Shown: in pieces, positions 1-6,489 of the stretch
Layout of the letters: every line of letters begins with the position of its first letter
Position numbering within the stretch: position 1 is the first letter of the stretch
Origin: Pseudomonadota bacterium
Lineage (GTDB): Bacteria > Pseudomonadota > Alphaproteobacteria > Rhizobiales > Beijerinckiaceae
NCBI GenBank assembly: GCA_028876585.1
Contig: JAGWRL010000324.1
Coordinates: 1 to 7,358, forward strand
Reading direction: 5' to 3'
Length of the DNA stretch: 7,358 nucleotides
Notes under the pieces: generated by a model
What the model was told of the DNA's origin: nothing
What the model saw: only the letters and a program-made list of their open reading frames with translations
Database searches by the model: none
Program-made: the position numbers and the translations under genes

Positions 1-605
1 TCTCGCCGCGCGAGGCCGAGCCCGTCACGCTGGTCGACGTGCGCCTGCCCATGGCCGGCTGGCACAACGTCGCCAACTCGCTGGCGGCCATCGCCGTCGC
101 GCGCGAGCTTGGCGTTTCCGAAGAGGCGATCAAGGCGGGCCTGGCCAGCTTCGGCGGCGTGCGCCGACGCTTCACGACCGTGGGCGTGGCCAAGGGCGTG
201 CGCGTCATCGACGACTACGGCCACCACCCGGTGGAGATCGCCAGCGTGCTGAAGGCCGCCCGCGCGGTGACCAACGGCAAGGTGATCGCGGTGGTGCAGC
301 CGCACCGCTACACGCGCCTGCGCGACCTCTTCGGCGAGTTCTGCCGCTGCTTCAACGACGCCGACACGGTGATCGTCGCCGACGTCTATCCCGCCGGCGA
401 GGCGCCGATCCCGGGAATCGACAAGGAGGCGCTGACGGCGGCGATCAACGCGCACGGCCATCGCCACGCGCTCGCCCTGCCGGGGCCGGAAAAGCTCGCG
501 AGCCTCGTGCGCGAATACGCCAAGCCGGGCGATTATGTCGTGCTGCTCGGCGCCGGCAACATCACGCAATGGGCCTATGCGCTGCCCGAGGAACTCGCGG
601 CGTGA
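1..605 (+). CDS. murC: UDP-N-acetylmuramate--L-alanine ligase, C-terminal part (5' end outside window)
   Basis: MurC joins L-alanine to UDP-N-acetylmuramic acid using ATP in the cytoplasm, the first amino-acid addition of peptidoglycan precursor synthesis. The frame is open from base 3, so the gene starts upstream; about 200 C-terminal residues are visible. They cover the end of the central ATPase domain ([13 protein letters not shown], the Mur ligase 'G.HN..N..AA' block) and the C-terminal Mur ligase domain: GVRRRF, then DDYGHHP near base 215, [12 protein letters not shown] near 298, [14 protein letters not shown] near 382, and [10 protein letters not shown] near 547. DDYGHHP with QPHRY separates MurC from MurD, MurE and MurF. 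The stop TGA (603-605) overlaps the murB start in GTGA, which implies translational coupling. I see no frameshift or damage in the visible part. Identity is secure; only the N-terminal half is missing. Confidence 0.97.
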   Translation, partial: SPREAEPVTLVDVRLPMAGWHNVANSLAAIAVARELGVSEEAIKAGLASFGGVRRRFTTVGVAKGVRVIDDYGHHPVEIASVLKAARAVTNGKVIAVVQPHRYTRLRDLFGEFCRCFNDADTVIVADVYPAGEAPIPGIDKEALTAAINAHGHRHALALPGPEKLASLVREYAKPGDYVVLLGAGNITQWAYALPEELAA

Positions 606-1519
606 ACGCAGCCGGGCTCGCCGCGCTCATCCCGGCGTTTCGCGGCCGCGTCAGCTACGACGCGCCGCTGGCGCCTTACACCTGGTTCCGCGTCGGCGGC
701 CCCGCCGATGCGCTCGCCTCGCCCGCCGACGCGGACGATCTCGCCTATCTCCTCGCCGCCCTGCCCGCCGAGATTCCGGTCACCGTGATCGGCGTCGGCT
801 CCAATCTCATCATCCGCGACGGCGGCCTGCGCGGCGTGGTGATCCGGCTCGGCGGGCGCGCCTTCGGCGGCGTCGAGACGACGCCCGATCATCGCGTCGT
901 CGCCGGCGCCGCCGCGCTCGACGCGCAGGCAGCGCGCGCAGCGGCGGAGGCGGGGATCGACGGCCTCGCCTTCCTGCGCGGCGTCCCCGGCGCGATCGGC
1001 GGCGCCTTGCGCATGAACGCCGGCGCGCATGGCGGCGAGGTCAAGGACGCGCTGGTCGAGGCGCATGGTTTTGACCGCGCCGGCCGGCCGGTGCGGTTCG
1101 GCGTCGCCGACATGGGCTACAGCTATCGCCACAGCGCGGCGCCCCAAGACGTGATCTTCGTCAGCGCCGTGTTTCAGGGCCGGCCCGGCGCGCGCGCGGA
1201 GATCGAGGCCGAGATGGCGCGCATCACCGCCGCGCGGGAAGCCTCGCAGCCGATCCGCGAAAAGACCGGCGGCTCGACCTTCAAGAACCCGCCCGGCGGC
1301 AAGGCCTGGGCGTTGATCGACGCCGCCGGCTGTCGCGGCCTGACCGTCGGCGACGCGCAAGTCTCGACGATGCACTGCAATTTCCTGATCAACCGCGGAG
1401 CCGCCAGCGCGGCCGAGATCGAGGCGCTCGGCGAGGAAGTGCGGCGACGGGTGCGGGAGACGAGCGGCTTCGAACTCGAATGGGAGATCAAGCGGCTGGG
1501 CGATCCCGCCGCCGCGTGA
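602..1519 (+). CDS. murB: UDP-N-acetylenolpyruvoylglucosamine reductase MurB
   Basis: MurB is an FAD enzyme that uses NADPH to reduce UDP-GlcNAc-enolpyruvate to UDP-MurNAc, the step before MurC. The GTG at 602 gives 305 aa; it overlaps the murC stop and has GAGGAA at 588-593, 8 bases upstream. An in-frame TTG at 569 would lie inside murC and add residues of no value. FAD-domain motifs are [13 protein letters not shown] (about residues 26-38) and [15 protein letters not shown] (64-78), then [21 protein letters not shown] (from about 121). Likely catalytic residues by family pattern are Arg176 in SYRHS, Ser225 in GGSTFKNP (the proton donor) and Glu295 in [13 protein letters not shown] and GSTFKNP indicate the shorter type II MurB. 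The last 32 bases overlap the 3' end of the convergent P450 gene, and I see no terminator between them. ddl and ftsQ, which usually follow murB in related bacteria, are absent here. Confidence 0.97.
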   Translation: MNAAGLAALIPAFRGRVSYDAPLAPYTWFRVGGPADALASPADADDLAYLLAALPAEIPVTVIGVGSNLIIRDGGLRGVVIRLGGRAFGGVETTPDHRVVAGAAALDAQAARAAAEAGIDGLAFLRGVPGAIGGALRMNAGAHGGEVKDALVEAHGFDRAGRPVRFGVADMGYSYRHSAAPQDVIFVSAVFQGRPGARAEIEAEMARITAAREASQPIREKTGGSTFKNPPGGKAWALIDAAGCRGLTVGDAQVSTMHCNFLINRGAASAAEIEALGEEVRRRVRETSGFELEWEIKRLGDPAAA

Positions 1520-2909
1520 CCCGGAGCGGAATCCCGTTGGCCGAGCGCACCGTCAGCCGCGACACCGGCTCCGGCGTATGGCCGGGGGTGGGCGAAAACT
1601 CGAACCGGCGCACCAGTTCCGCCAGCGCCAGCGTCGCTTCCTGCAATGCGAACGCCGTGCCGGAGCAGACGCGCGGCCCCATGCTGAACGGCAGGAAGGC
1701 GCAGGCGCGCGCCGATTTCGAGGCGGGGTCGGCGAACCGGTCGGGGTCGAACTGGTCGGCGTCCTTCCAATAGACGCCGTGCCGGTGCATCAGCCAGGTC
1801 GGCACGATGGTCTGCGAATGCGCCGCGATCTTCTCGCCGCAGAGCTCCGTTGCCGTCGCCGCGTCGCGGGCGAGAAAGGCGACCGGGGGATAGAGCCGCA
1901 GCGTCTCCTGGAACACGTCGCGCACGAACGGCATCCGCCGCATGTCGGAAAATTCCGGCGCCCGGTCGCCGAGCGCGGCGTCCGCTTCGGCGCGCATCCG
2001 CGCCTGCACGTCGGGCCGGTTGGCGATGAGATAGAGCGCCCAGCCGAGCGCGGCGGCCGAGGTCTCGTGGCCGGCCAGGAACAGCATCGCCACCTGATCG
2101 AGCAGTTCGGTCGCGTCGAACCGCGTGCCGGTGACGGGATCGACGCCGGAGATCAGGGTCGCGAGAATATCGCTGTCGGGCGTCTTGTCGCCGCGCTGGA
2201 TCGCCTCCAGCCGGCGCGCGATCGGCCGGTTGAGCGCGCGGCGGATGATCGCCGCGTCGCGCCGGCCGCGCCAGTTCGAGGGCAACAGGAAGGTCGGGAA
2301 CTTGATCAGCGACAGGAACCCATGCGCGTAGGCGATGCGCTGGAACCGCTCGAACGAGGTGAAAATGTCGCGCGCGTCGCGCTCGCCCATCGGCTCGGAA
2401 TAGATGGTGCGGAAGATCACGTCGCCGGCGAAATGCATGGTCTCGATGTCGGCGTCGACGCTGATGGCGCCGCCAGGGGGGATGAGCGCGTCGAGCCGGT
2501 CGCGCAAAGCGTCGGAGGCGTCGCGCATCAGCCCAAACACTTCGCGCACGCGCGCGTTCTCGAACGCCTGGTCGATGATGGCGCGCTGGCGCCGCCACGC
2601 CTCGCCATTGGAGACGAAGATGCTGTAGCCGGTCAGCGCCCGCAGCATCGAATCCATCAACACCGCCTTGGGATAGCGCGCGGCGTCGCTGACCAGCACC
2701 TGCCGGATCGCCTCCGGCTCGCGCACCATATAGGCGAAGCGCGGCGGCCGGCCGGGCAGGCGCGGCAGCGGATGCCGGCTGACGCCGATGAAATCGTAGG
2801 AGCCGCGCAGGAACAGCGACAATCCCGAACTCAGGAACTGCCGCGCGCGCAAACGCCACGAGGATTTGCGCTCATGCGCGGCCGGGCGCGGCGGAACGAA
2901 CACGGTCAT
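1488..2909 (-). CDS. Cytochrome P450 monooxygenase
   Basis: This is a haem-thiolate monooxygenase of 473 aa that inserts one O2 oxygen atom into an organic substrate using electrons from a redox partner. All the landmarks are present: C-helix WRRQR (105-109); I-helix AGHETS (279-284) with Thr283; K-helix ETLR (335-338) with Glu335/Arg338; the FDPDRF meander (387-392); and the haem loop [10 protein letters not shown] (408-417) with ligand Cys415. No membrane anchor is evident, although an amphipathic stretch lies at about residues 22-40. No ferredoxin or reductase is encoded in the window, so the redox partner must lie elsewhere. The start is ATG at 2909, with GAGG (2917-2920, complement) 7 bases upstream. 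The start overlaps the stop of the upstream hydrolase-like gene as ATGA, so the pair is probably translated together. The I-helix and C-helix wording resembles the CYP102/CYP4-like clade, which includes fatty-acid hydroxylases, but the substrate is unknown. Confidence 0.95.
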   Translation of the reverse strand: MTVFVPPRPAAHERKSSWRLRARQFLSSGLSLFLRGSYDFIGVSRHPLPRLPGRPPRFAYMVREPEAIRQVLVSDAARYPKAVLMDSMLRALTGYSIFVSNGEAWRRQRAIIDQAFENARVREVFGLMRDASDALRDRLDALIPPGGAISVDADIETMHFAGDVIFRTIYSEPMGERDARDIFTSFERFQRIAYAHGFLSLIKFPTFLLPSNWRGRRDAAIIRRALNRPIARRLEAIQRGDKTPDSDILATLISGVDPVTGTRFDATELLDQVAMLFLAGHETSAAALGWALYLIANRPDVQARMRAEADAALGDRAPEFSDMRRMPFVRDVFQETLRLYPPVAFLARDAATATELCGEKIAAHSQTIVPTWLMHRHGVYWKDADQFDPDRFADPASKSARACAFLPFSMGPRVCSGTAFALQEATLALAELVRRFEFSPTPGHTPEPVSRLTVRSANGIPLRVTRRRDRPAA

Positions 2910-4048
2910 TGCGGCGCCTCGGCGAAGAAGGGGGCGGGCGAGGCCATCAGGCGCGGCAGATCGAAGCCGTCCGGCGCGTCGGCGCCCTTGAGATATTGGA
3001 AATGGAAGTCGAGCGGGCGGCGGCGGATATAGCGGAACCGCTCGGGCGTCAGGATGCGGTGAAACTCCGGGTCCCAGCGCCGCGTCGCGACCTCAGCGCC
3101 GACCAGCGGCCCCATCCGGCAGGCCGAGGCCGGGTCGGAGCCCGACGTCACGTCGATCCATTCGACAGCGGGCGAGGCGGCGACCGCTTCGCCGGCCCGC
3201 ATGGCCGCCCGGCCGGGCTCGATCCAGGTGTAGAAGGGAATGATATTGCCCAGCGTCGCCAGCACGATCGGGCGCGGCGAAGCGGTTGATCCGAGATAGC
3301 GATGCACGGAAAACATCGCCAGGATCGCGCCGAGGCTGTGGCCGATCACCACGATCTCGTCCGCCTCGCCCTCGCGCGCCGCCGCCGCGATGCGCTCGGC
3401 GAAAACCTCGCAACGCCCGTCCCAACTGGGCGCTTCGCCCAACGCCGTCTCGACGATGCAGGCAAAACCCTTGGCGAGCCATTCCAGATTGAGCGCCCGC
3501 CACGCGCGGTCGCTCATATAAAGTCCCGCCGCCAGCGTCGGCGCGGCGAGCCAGCCCCCATGCGGGATCAGCCACGCCCCGAGCGCGCCGACGACAAGCG
3601 TGAAAACGAGCGTGGCGGCGGCGAAGGCCAGCGGCGCGAGCCCCATCACCAGCAACGCCCAGCGCACCGCGCGCGCCCCGTCGCTGGCGCGCGCGAGCAG
3701 GCCGCAACGCGCATAGACCCACAGCGCCCGCATCGCCGCGATCTGGGCGCCGATGCGGCCCTTGGCGCGCCAATGGCGGTCGACGATGTCGTCCCAATGC
3801 AGGAATTCGAACGCCGTCTCGGTCGCCCCGTCCTCGCCGCGCCAGCGCCAGCCGCTGGCGAACGGCGCCAGGCGCTCCAGCGACCCCGCCGCCGCGTAGG
3901 GCGCCATCGCCTCGCTCATCCTTTGGTAGTAGCCTTTCACCCCGCGCGGATCGAACCCAGCCACGAACAGCACGCGCCGCCGCAGCCTCGTCCGGGCGTG
4001 TTCGGCGGGCGATTCGGCGACGGTTTCGGCGATCACGCGGGTGTCCAA
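2906..4048 (-). CDS. Hypothetical membrane-associated alpha/beta-hydrolase-like protein
   Basis: I do not recognise a named family; the features point to a serine hydrolase of the lipase type. The 380-aa product has an early beta-strand block RRVLFVAGFDPRG (about 24-36). One or two strongly hydrophobic spans follow at about 130-161, with a weaker one at 166-178. The nucleophile elbow IGHSLGA (235-241) puts the candidate catalytic serine at 238. Acid and base partners cannot be assigned; Asp299 or Asp305 and His330 or His349 (in DFHFQYL) are possible. The membrane span lies inside the fold, between the first strand and the nucleophile elbow, which suggests an anchored lid or cap. The start is uncertain: TTG at 4048 has no clear Shine-Dalgarno, and a GTG at 4036 with GGA 7 bases upstream is an alternative. 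Both precede the conserved block. It is the first gene of a unit with the P450 (ATGA overlap). A lipid or ester substrate shared with the P450 is inference only. Confidence 0.8.
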   Translation of the reverse strand: MDTRVIAETVAESPAEHARTRLRRRVLFVAGFDPRGVKGYYQRMSEAMAPYAAAGSLERLAPFASGWRWRGEDGATETAFEFLHWDDIVDRHWRAKGRIGAQIAAMRALWVYARCGLLARASDGARAVRWALLVMGLAPLAFAAATLVFTLVVGALGAWLIPHGGWLAAPTLAAGLYMSDRAWRALNLEWLAKGFACIVETALGEAPSWDGRCEVFAERIAAAAREGEADEIVVIGHSLGAILAMFSVHRYLGSTASPRPIVLATLGNIIPFYTWIEPGRAAMRAGEAVAASPAVEWIDVTSGSDPASACRMGPLVGAEVATRRWDPEFHRILTPERFRYIRRRPLDFHFQYLKGADAPDGFDLPRLMASPAPFFAEAPQ

Positions 4049-4267
4049 AGGGGAGAAAAGCCTCGCAAATCCCTTTACGCGCCCAAATGCCGCATGGCAA
4101 AATCGTGACGCTTGCGGGGCGGCGACCGAGCCGCACTTTTCAGGGCAGGCGTGACATTCCCGCTACATAATCATGACGCAATGGATAAATCGGAAGCACA
4201 GTAAAGCTTTCATGGAGTCAAAGGTTTATCGTTAAAGCGTCGGAATCTGCGACAGTCGGCGGCCACG

Positions 4268-4292
4268 GCGGCAAGGTCGGAGTCGCTTTTTT
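4268..4292 (+). terminator. Weak terminator-like hairpin with T6
   Basis: GCGGC (4268-4272) can pair with GTCGC (4282-4286), with one G-U pair, around a 9-base loop; TTTTTT follows at 4287-4292. It sits inside a longer 9-bp perfect inverted repeat, GCCACGGCG (4262-4270) with CGCCGTGGC (4295-4303), and the two structures share bases 4268-4270, so they exclude each other. The stem is short, and no plus-strand gene ends here, so the call is weak. Confidence 0.25.
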
Positions 4293-4314
4293 GGCGCCGT
4301 GGCGGCGGGGGTTT

Positions 4315-4542
4315 TCAGCGTCGAAACTTCGGCGCCCAGCGCCGAGCCAAGCCGATTATCAAGGCCTTGGAGATATCGCTCCCGCGCCGCGAGGAAATGT
4401 CGCGCCCCGACGGGGGCTCGAACCGTTCGCACGGCAACCAATTTCCATTGCCGGGTCGCTTCTCCCATGCCATATAGACGCCTAGGAAACTCGGCAGGGC
4501 GGGCCGAATATGATGCACCAATTTAAATATTATCATGTTCAT
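4315..4542 (-). CDS. Possible small hypothetical protein (75 aa)
   Basis: I do not recognise this product. An ATG at 4542 is preceded on the minus strand by AAGGA with a 7-base spacer, which is the only reason to consider it. The predicted 75 aa begin with a moderately hydrophobic stretch (MNMIIFKLVHHIRPALPSFLG) and end in a basic, arginine-rich tail (about residues 45-75). It contains no known motif. Against it, two other frames on the opposite strand and one on the same strand are also open across this GC-rich stretch, the codon use shows no clear third-position GC preference in the first 25 codons, and the frame has no neighbour to suggest a role. It may be non-coding. Confidence 0.2.
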   Translation of the reverse strand: MNMIIFKLVHHIRPALPSFLGVYMAWEKRPGNGNWLPCERFEPPSGRDISSRRGSDISKALIIGLARRWAPKFRR

Positions 4543-4556
4543 AGATTGATCCTTGC

Positions 4557-4610
4557 GACGCAGGGGCAAGTTGATTTTGATATTGACGCAGGGGATTTGA
4601 CTCTGATGTT
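4557..4610 (+). repeat. Two-copy imperfect tandem repeat (28 + 26 bp)
   Basis: The unit at 4557-4584 and the unit at 4585-4610 both begin GACGCAGGGG and continue with a TTGAnTnTGATnTT pattern. Aligned with a two-base gap, about 21 of 26 positions agree. The two copies are adjacent and in the same orientation. They lie between the AT-rich patch and the terminator, and the second copy holds the -35 of a possible promoter. They could be paired protein-binding sites or a chance duplication. Confidence 0.6.
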
Positions 4611-4624
4611 GGCGATTGTAGTTA
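4597..4624 (+). promoter_or_regulatory. Possible sigma-70-type promoter for a short RNA
   Basis: TTGACT (4597-4602) and TAGTTA (4619-4624) are separated by 16 bases. The -35 is good and the -10 is poor. Its interest is position: transcription from about 4631 would meet the strong terminator at 4686-4731 after roughly 100 bases. Confidence 0.2.
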
Positions 4625-4630
4625 CGGCTG

Positions 4631-4731
4631 GCCTCATTTAGACGGGCGCGCGAACACAAGTCGCCGTTGAAACCTTTTGGCGGAAAAATTGATCGCGCGC
4701 ATGGCGCGTGATCGAATTTGTCGTTTTTTTT
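4631..4731 (+). ncRNA. Candidate small non-coding RNA
   Basis: The interval is bounded by a possible promoter and a good intrinsic terminator and contains no ORF of note on the plus strand. Besides the terminator stem, CGCC (4662-4665) can pair with GGCG (4679-4682) around a 13-base loop. I cannot match it to a known RNA family. The call rests on the orphan terminator: something on the plus strand should end there, and no protein gene does. Confidence 0.22.
4686..4731 (+). terminator. Intrinsic terminator, possibly bidirectional
   Basis: GATCGCGCGC (4691-4700) pairs with GCGCGTGATC (4704-4713) over 10 bp with one G-U, around a three-base loop. The stem extends by five A/T pairs (4686-4690 with 4715-4719) past a bulged G at 4714. 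TTTTTTTT follows at 4724-4731. On the minus strand the same hairpin is followed by AATTTTTCC, so it could also stop transcription the other way. It lies about 300 bases before the dnaA start and would insulate dnaA from read-through. Confidence 0.55.
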
Positions 4732-4774
4732 GGAACGTTAGCGTCGAGTTCACCTCGAAACGGATGGCTGCGGG

Positions 4775-4802
4775 TTGATGATGCAAACTCTAACTCTATC
4801 CG
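4775..4802 (+). promoter_or_regulatory. Possible dnaA promoter
   Basis: TTGATG (4775-4780), a 16-base spacer, then TATCCG (4797-4802). The spacer contains a tandem ACTCTA pair (4787-4798). The -10 match is weak. TATATT at 4829-4834 is a better -10 but has no -35 at the proper distance. The dnaA leader would be about 200 bases in either case. Confidence 0.15.
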
Positions 4803-4839
4803 CCCTCAATATTGCCGACGGAGCGCGGTATATTGAGGG
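4803..4839 (+). promoter_or_regulatory. Perfect 10-bp inverted repeat upstream of dnaA
   Basis: CCCTCAATAT (4803-4812) and ATATTGAGGG (4830-4839) are exact inverted copies 17 bases apart; CCG (4815-4817) and CGG (4826-4828) can extend the stem past a small internal loop. No T-run follows, so it is not a terminator. It is about 190 bases before the dnaA start and could be an operator or a leader hairpin; it also contains the -10-like TATATT. Confidence 0.5.
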
Positions 4840-5013
4840 ATGCCCCAGCGAGACTTCGGCCTTCATGGCGAGGCCGGCCAAGGCCGCTCTCCTTTTGTAG
4901 CTCTTGCCGGCCTGAGCGGAGCCTCCGCGACACCTCGCCCGAACGCAACCAACCCCCGAAGACTGGCTCCCATGCTTCCTCGCTTCCCCATATCTCGCGG
5001 AACGTCATTGCGC

Positions 5014-5018
5014 GGAGG
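5014..5018 (+). promoter_or_regulatory. dnaA ribosome binding site
   Basis: GGAGG lies 9 bases before the GTG at 5028. It fixes the dnaA start: the open frame runs a further 72 codons upstream to a TTG at 4812, but that start lies at the inverted repeat and has no Shine-Dalgarno. Confidence 0.8.
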
Positions 5019-5027
5019 CGAAAGCTC

Positions 5028-6485
5028 GTGAGCGCCAAAGGACCCCTGCGCGTGCCTCCCAAAAGCGCCCCGGTTGAGGAAATCTGGCGACGGGCGGCCG
5101 AACGGCTGCGCGCGACGCTGAGCGACAATGTGTTCAACAGCTGGTTCGGCAGTCTGCAACTGGAGGAGATCGTCGCCGGCCGCGCCCGGCTGTCGGTCTC
5201 GACCCGGTTCCTGAAGAGCTGGATCGAGGGCCATTATCAAGACAAGCTCAAGGCGGCGCTCGCCGCCGAATGCGAAACGGTCAACACGATCGAGATTTAC
5301 GCCCGTTCGATGCAGGGCTCGGTGGTGCGGCTCGCAACCACGCATGGCGAGCCGGCGCCGCCGCAAGGCGCGCAGGCCAGCGAACCCGCCGTCAGCGAGC
5401 CGACGCGCGCCGCGCCGATCAAGCGCCGGATCGAGCCGGCGTCGCACGCGCCGGTGGGCTCGCCGCTCGACCGCCGGCTCACCTTTTCGACCTTCCTCGC
5501 CGGCCGCGCCAATCAGCTGGCGCTGACCTTGGCGCGCAAATTGTCGGACGGCGCCGACGCGAGCATGACGCCGCTCTATTTCCACGCCGCGGTCGGCCTC
5601 GGCAAAACCCATCTCGTGCAGGCGATCGCGCACGCCGCGCTCGCGCGCAGCCAGTCGGTGGTCTATCTCACCGCCGAGACCTTCATGTACGGCTTCGTCA
5701 ACGCTTTGCGCAGCCAGTCGGCGATCGCATTCAAGGAATCCTTGCGTTCGATCGACCTGCTGATCTTCGACGACGCGCAGTTCCTGCAGGGCCGCGTCAT
5801 CCAGACCGAATTCGGCCATGTGCTCAATTCGCTGATCGACGCCGGCAAAAAGGTGGTGATCGCCGCCGACCGGCCGCCGTCCGAACTTGAATCCGTCGAC
5901 GAGCGCGTCCGCTCGCGTCTGGCCGGCGGCATCTGCGTCGAAATGCAGGGTTTCGACGAGGGCCTGCGGCTCAAAATTCTGGAGGCGCGACTGGCGGCGG
6001 CCAAGCTCGCTCATCCCACGCTCGACGTGCCGCGCGATGTGCTGGTGTTCATCTCCAGCGCCATCGTCTCGAACGGCCGCGATCTCGAAGGGGCGATCAA
6101 CCGCCTCGTCGCCCATTCGCAACTCGCCGGCGCGCCGATGACGCTGGCGGCGGCCGAGGTCGCGGTGCGCGATCTGATCCGCTCGCGCGAGCCCAAGCGC
6201 GTGAAGATCGAGGACATCCAGAAGCGCGTCGCCAACCATTTCAATGTCTCGCGCGCCGATCTGCTGTCGTCGCGCCGCACCGCCGCGGTGGTGATGCCGC
6301 GCCAGATCGCGATGTTCCTGGCCAAATCGCTGACGCCGCGCTCGCTGCCCGAAATCGGTCGCCGTTTCGGCGGCCGCGACCACACCACCGTGTTGCACGC
6401 CGTGCGCAAAATCGACAATCTTTACAACACCGACGCGCAGTTGCGCGACGAGATCGAACTCCTCAAGCGCATGTTGCAGGAGTGA
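5028..6485 (+). CDS. dnaA: Chromosomal replication initiator protein DnaA
   Basis: DnaA is an AAA+ ATPase that binds DnaA boxes at the origin and opens it for replication. The GTG start gives 485 aa. Domain I (about 17-85) has the usual IW..A...L...LS...F..WF pattern. A variable linker (about 95-145) leads to the AAA+ domain: Walker A AAVGLGKT (187-194), Walker B LLIFDD (244-249), sensor 1 ADRPPSE (280-286), RVRSRL (293-298) with the likely arginine finger Arg297, and sensor 2 GRDLEGAINR with Arg351. Domain IV starts near VKIEDIQ (392-398) and holds the signature GGRDHTTVLHA (448-458), which binds DnaA boxes. The first Walker A glycine is Ala187; from memory this occurs in related Hyphomicrobiales, so I take it as lineage-typical. 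dnaN does not follow; a DUF952 gene starts 4 bases after the stop. Overlapping frames on both strands are GC-rich shadows. Confidence 0.98.
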   Translation: MSAKGPLRVPPKSAPVEEIWRRAAERLRATLSDNVFNSWFGSLQLEEIVAGRARLSVSTRFLKSWIEGHYQDKLKAALAAECETVNTIEIYARSMQGSVVRLATTHGEPAPPQGAQASEPAVSEPTRAAPIKRRIEPASHAPVGSPLDRRLTFSTFLAGRANQLALTLARKLSDGADASMTPLYFHAAVGLGKTHLVQAIAHAALARSQSVVYLTAETFMYGFVNALRSQSAIAFKESLRSIDLLIFDDAQFLQGRVIQTEFGHVLNSLIDAGKKVVIAADRPPSELESVDERVRSRLAGGICVEMQGFDEGLRLKILEARLAAAKLAHPTLDVPRDVLVFISSAIVSNGRDLEGAINRLVAHSQLAGAPMTLAAAEVAVRDLIRSREPKRVKIEDIQKRVANHFNVSRADLLSSRRTAAVVMPRQIAMFLAKSLTPRSLPEIGRRFGGRDHTTVLHAVRKIDNLYNTDAQLRDEIELLKRMLQE

Positions 6486-6489
6486 CGGC

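Larger units (their letters stand above)
4049..5027. other. Long intergenic region between the hydrolase/P450 unit and dnaA
   Basis: This stretch of about 980 bp has no convincing gene. It should hold the divergent promoters for the minus-strand hydrolase/P450 unit and for dnaA. Base composition changes along it: 4501-4560 has only 23 G+C in 60 bases, including ATTTAAAT at 4521-4528, against roughly 70% in the flanking genes. rpsT, which often precedes dnaA in relatives, is not here. Structured elements inside it have their own entries. For the hydrolase unit, the minus strand carries TTGACT at 4221-4216, but no good -10 lies at the proper distance, so I call no promoter. A partial DnaA-box match (TTATCCATT, complement of 4180-4188, 7 of 9) is isolated. 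Confidence 0.7.

Noticed and set aside
4400..4430. GGGGGCTCGAACC looks like the antisense of a tRNA T-arm (GGTTCGAGCCCCC on the minus strand).
   Set aside because: The T-stem does not pair beyond two bases, no acceptor stem or CCA is found at the right distance, and no D or anticodon arm can be drawn.
4232..4468. A 78-codon minus-strand frame in the intergenic region.
   Set aside because: No Shine-Dalgarno before its ATG, no recognisable motif, and it overlaps another equally weak minus-strand frame. Nothing favours it as a gene.
4215..4603. GANTC (CcrM methylation) sites at 4215, 4243, 4280 and 4599, possible cell-cycle control of dnaA.
   Set aside because: Four sites in almost 1 kb is about the number expected by chance, and none sits in a convincing dnaA promoter.
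4857..4900. CGGCCTT (4857-4863) and AAGGCCG (4880-4886) form a hairpin followed by CTCTCCTTTTG, resembling a terminator in the dnaA leader.
   Set aside because: The T-run is short and interrupted and starts 6 bases after the stem; a terminator directly before dnaA needs stronger support.
4812..5027. The dnaA frame is open 72 codons further upstream, which would give a 557-aa DnaA.
   Set aside because: The upstream TTG has no ribosome binding site, lies in the inverted repeat, and the extra residues do not resemble DnaA domain I. The GTG at 5028 has GGAGG at a good distance.
4049..5027. Search for insertion-sequence ends, transposase remnants, CRISPR repeats or integrase attachment sites.
   Set aside because: No terminal inverted repeats with target duplications, no regularly spaced repeats, no tRNA gene end and no transposase-like peptide were found.
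5099..5270. Long frames on the opposite strand and in other frames across dnaA, murB and the P450 gene.
   Set aside because: They are arginine- and alanine-rich by-products of GC-rich codons, overlap well-identified genes throughout, and contain no recognisable domains.
5214..5610. Walker A of DnaA begins with Ala (AAVGLGKT) instead of Gly.
   Set aside because: GLGKT with Lys193 and Thr194 is intact, and as I remember Hyphomicrobiales DnaA proteins this wording occurs in the lineage, so it is not evidence for an unusual paralogue. An alignment would settle it.
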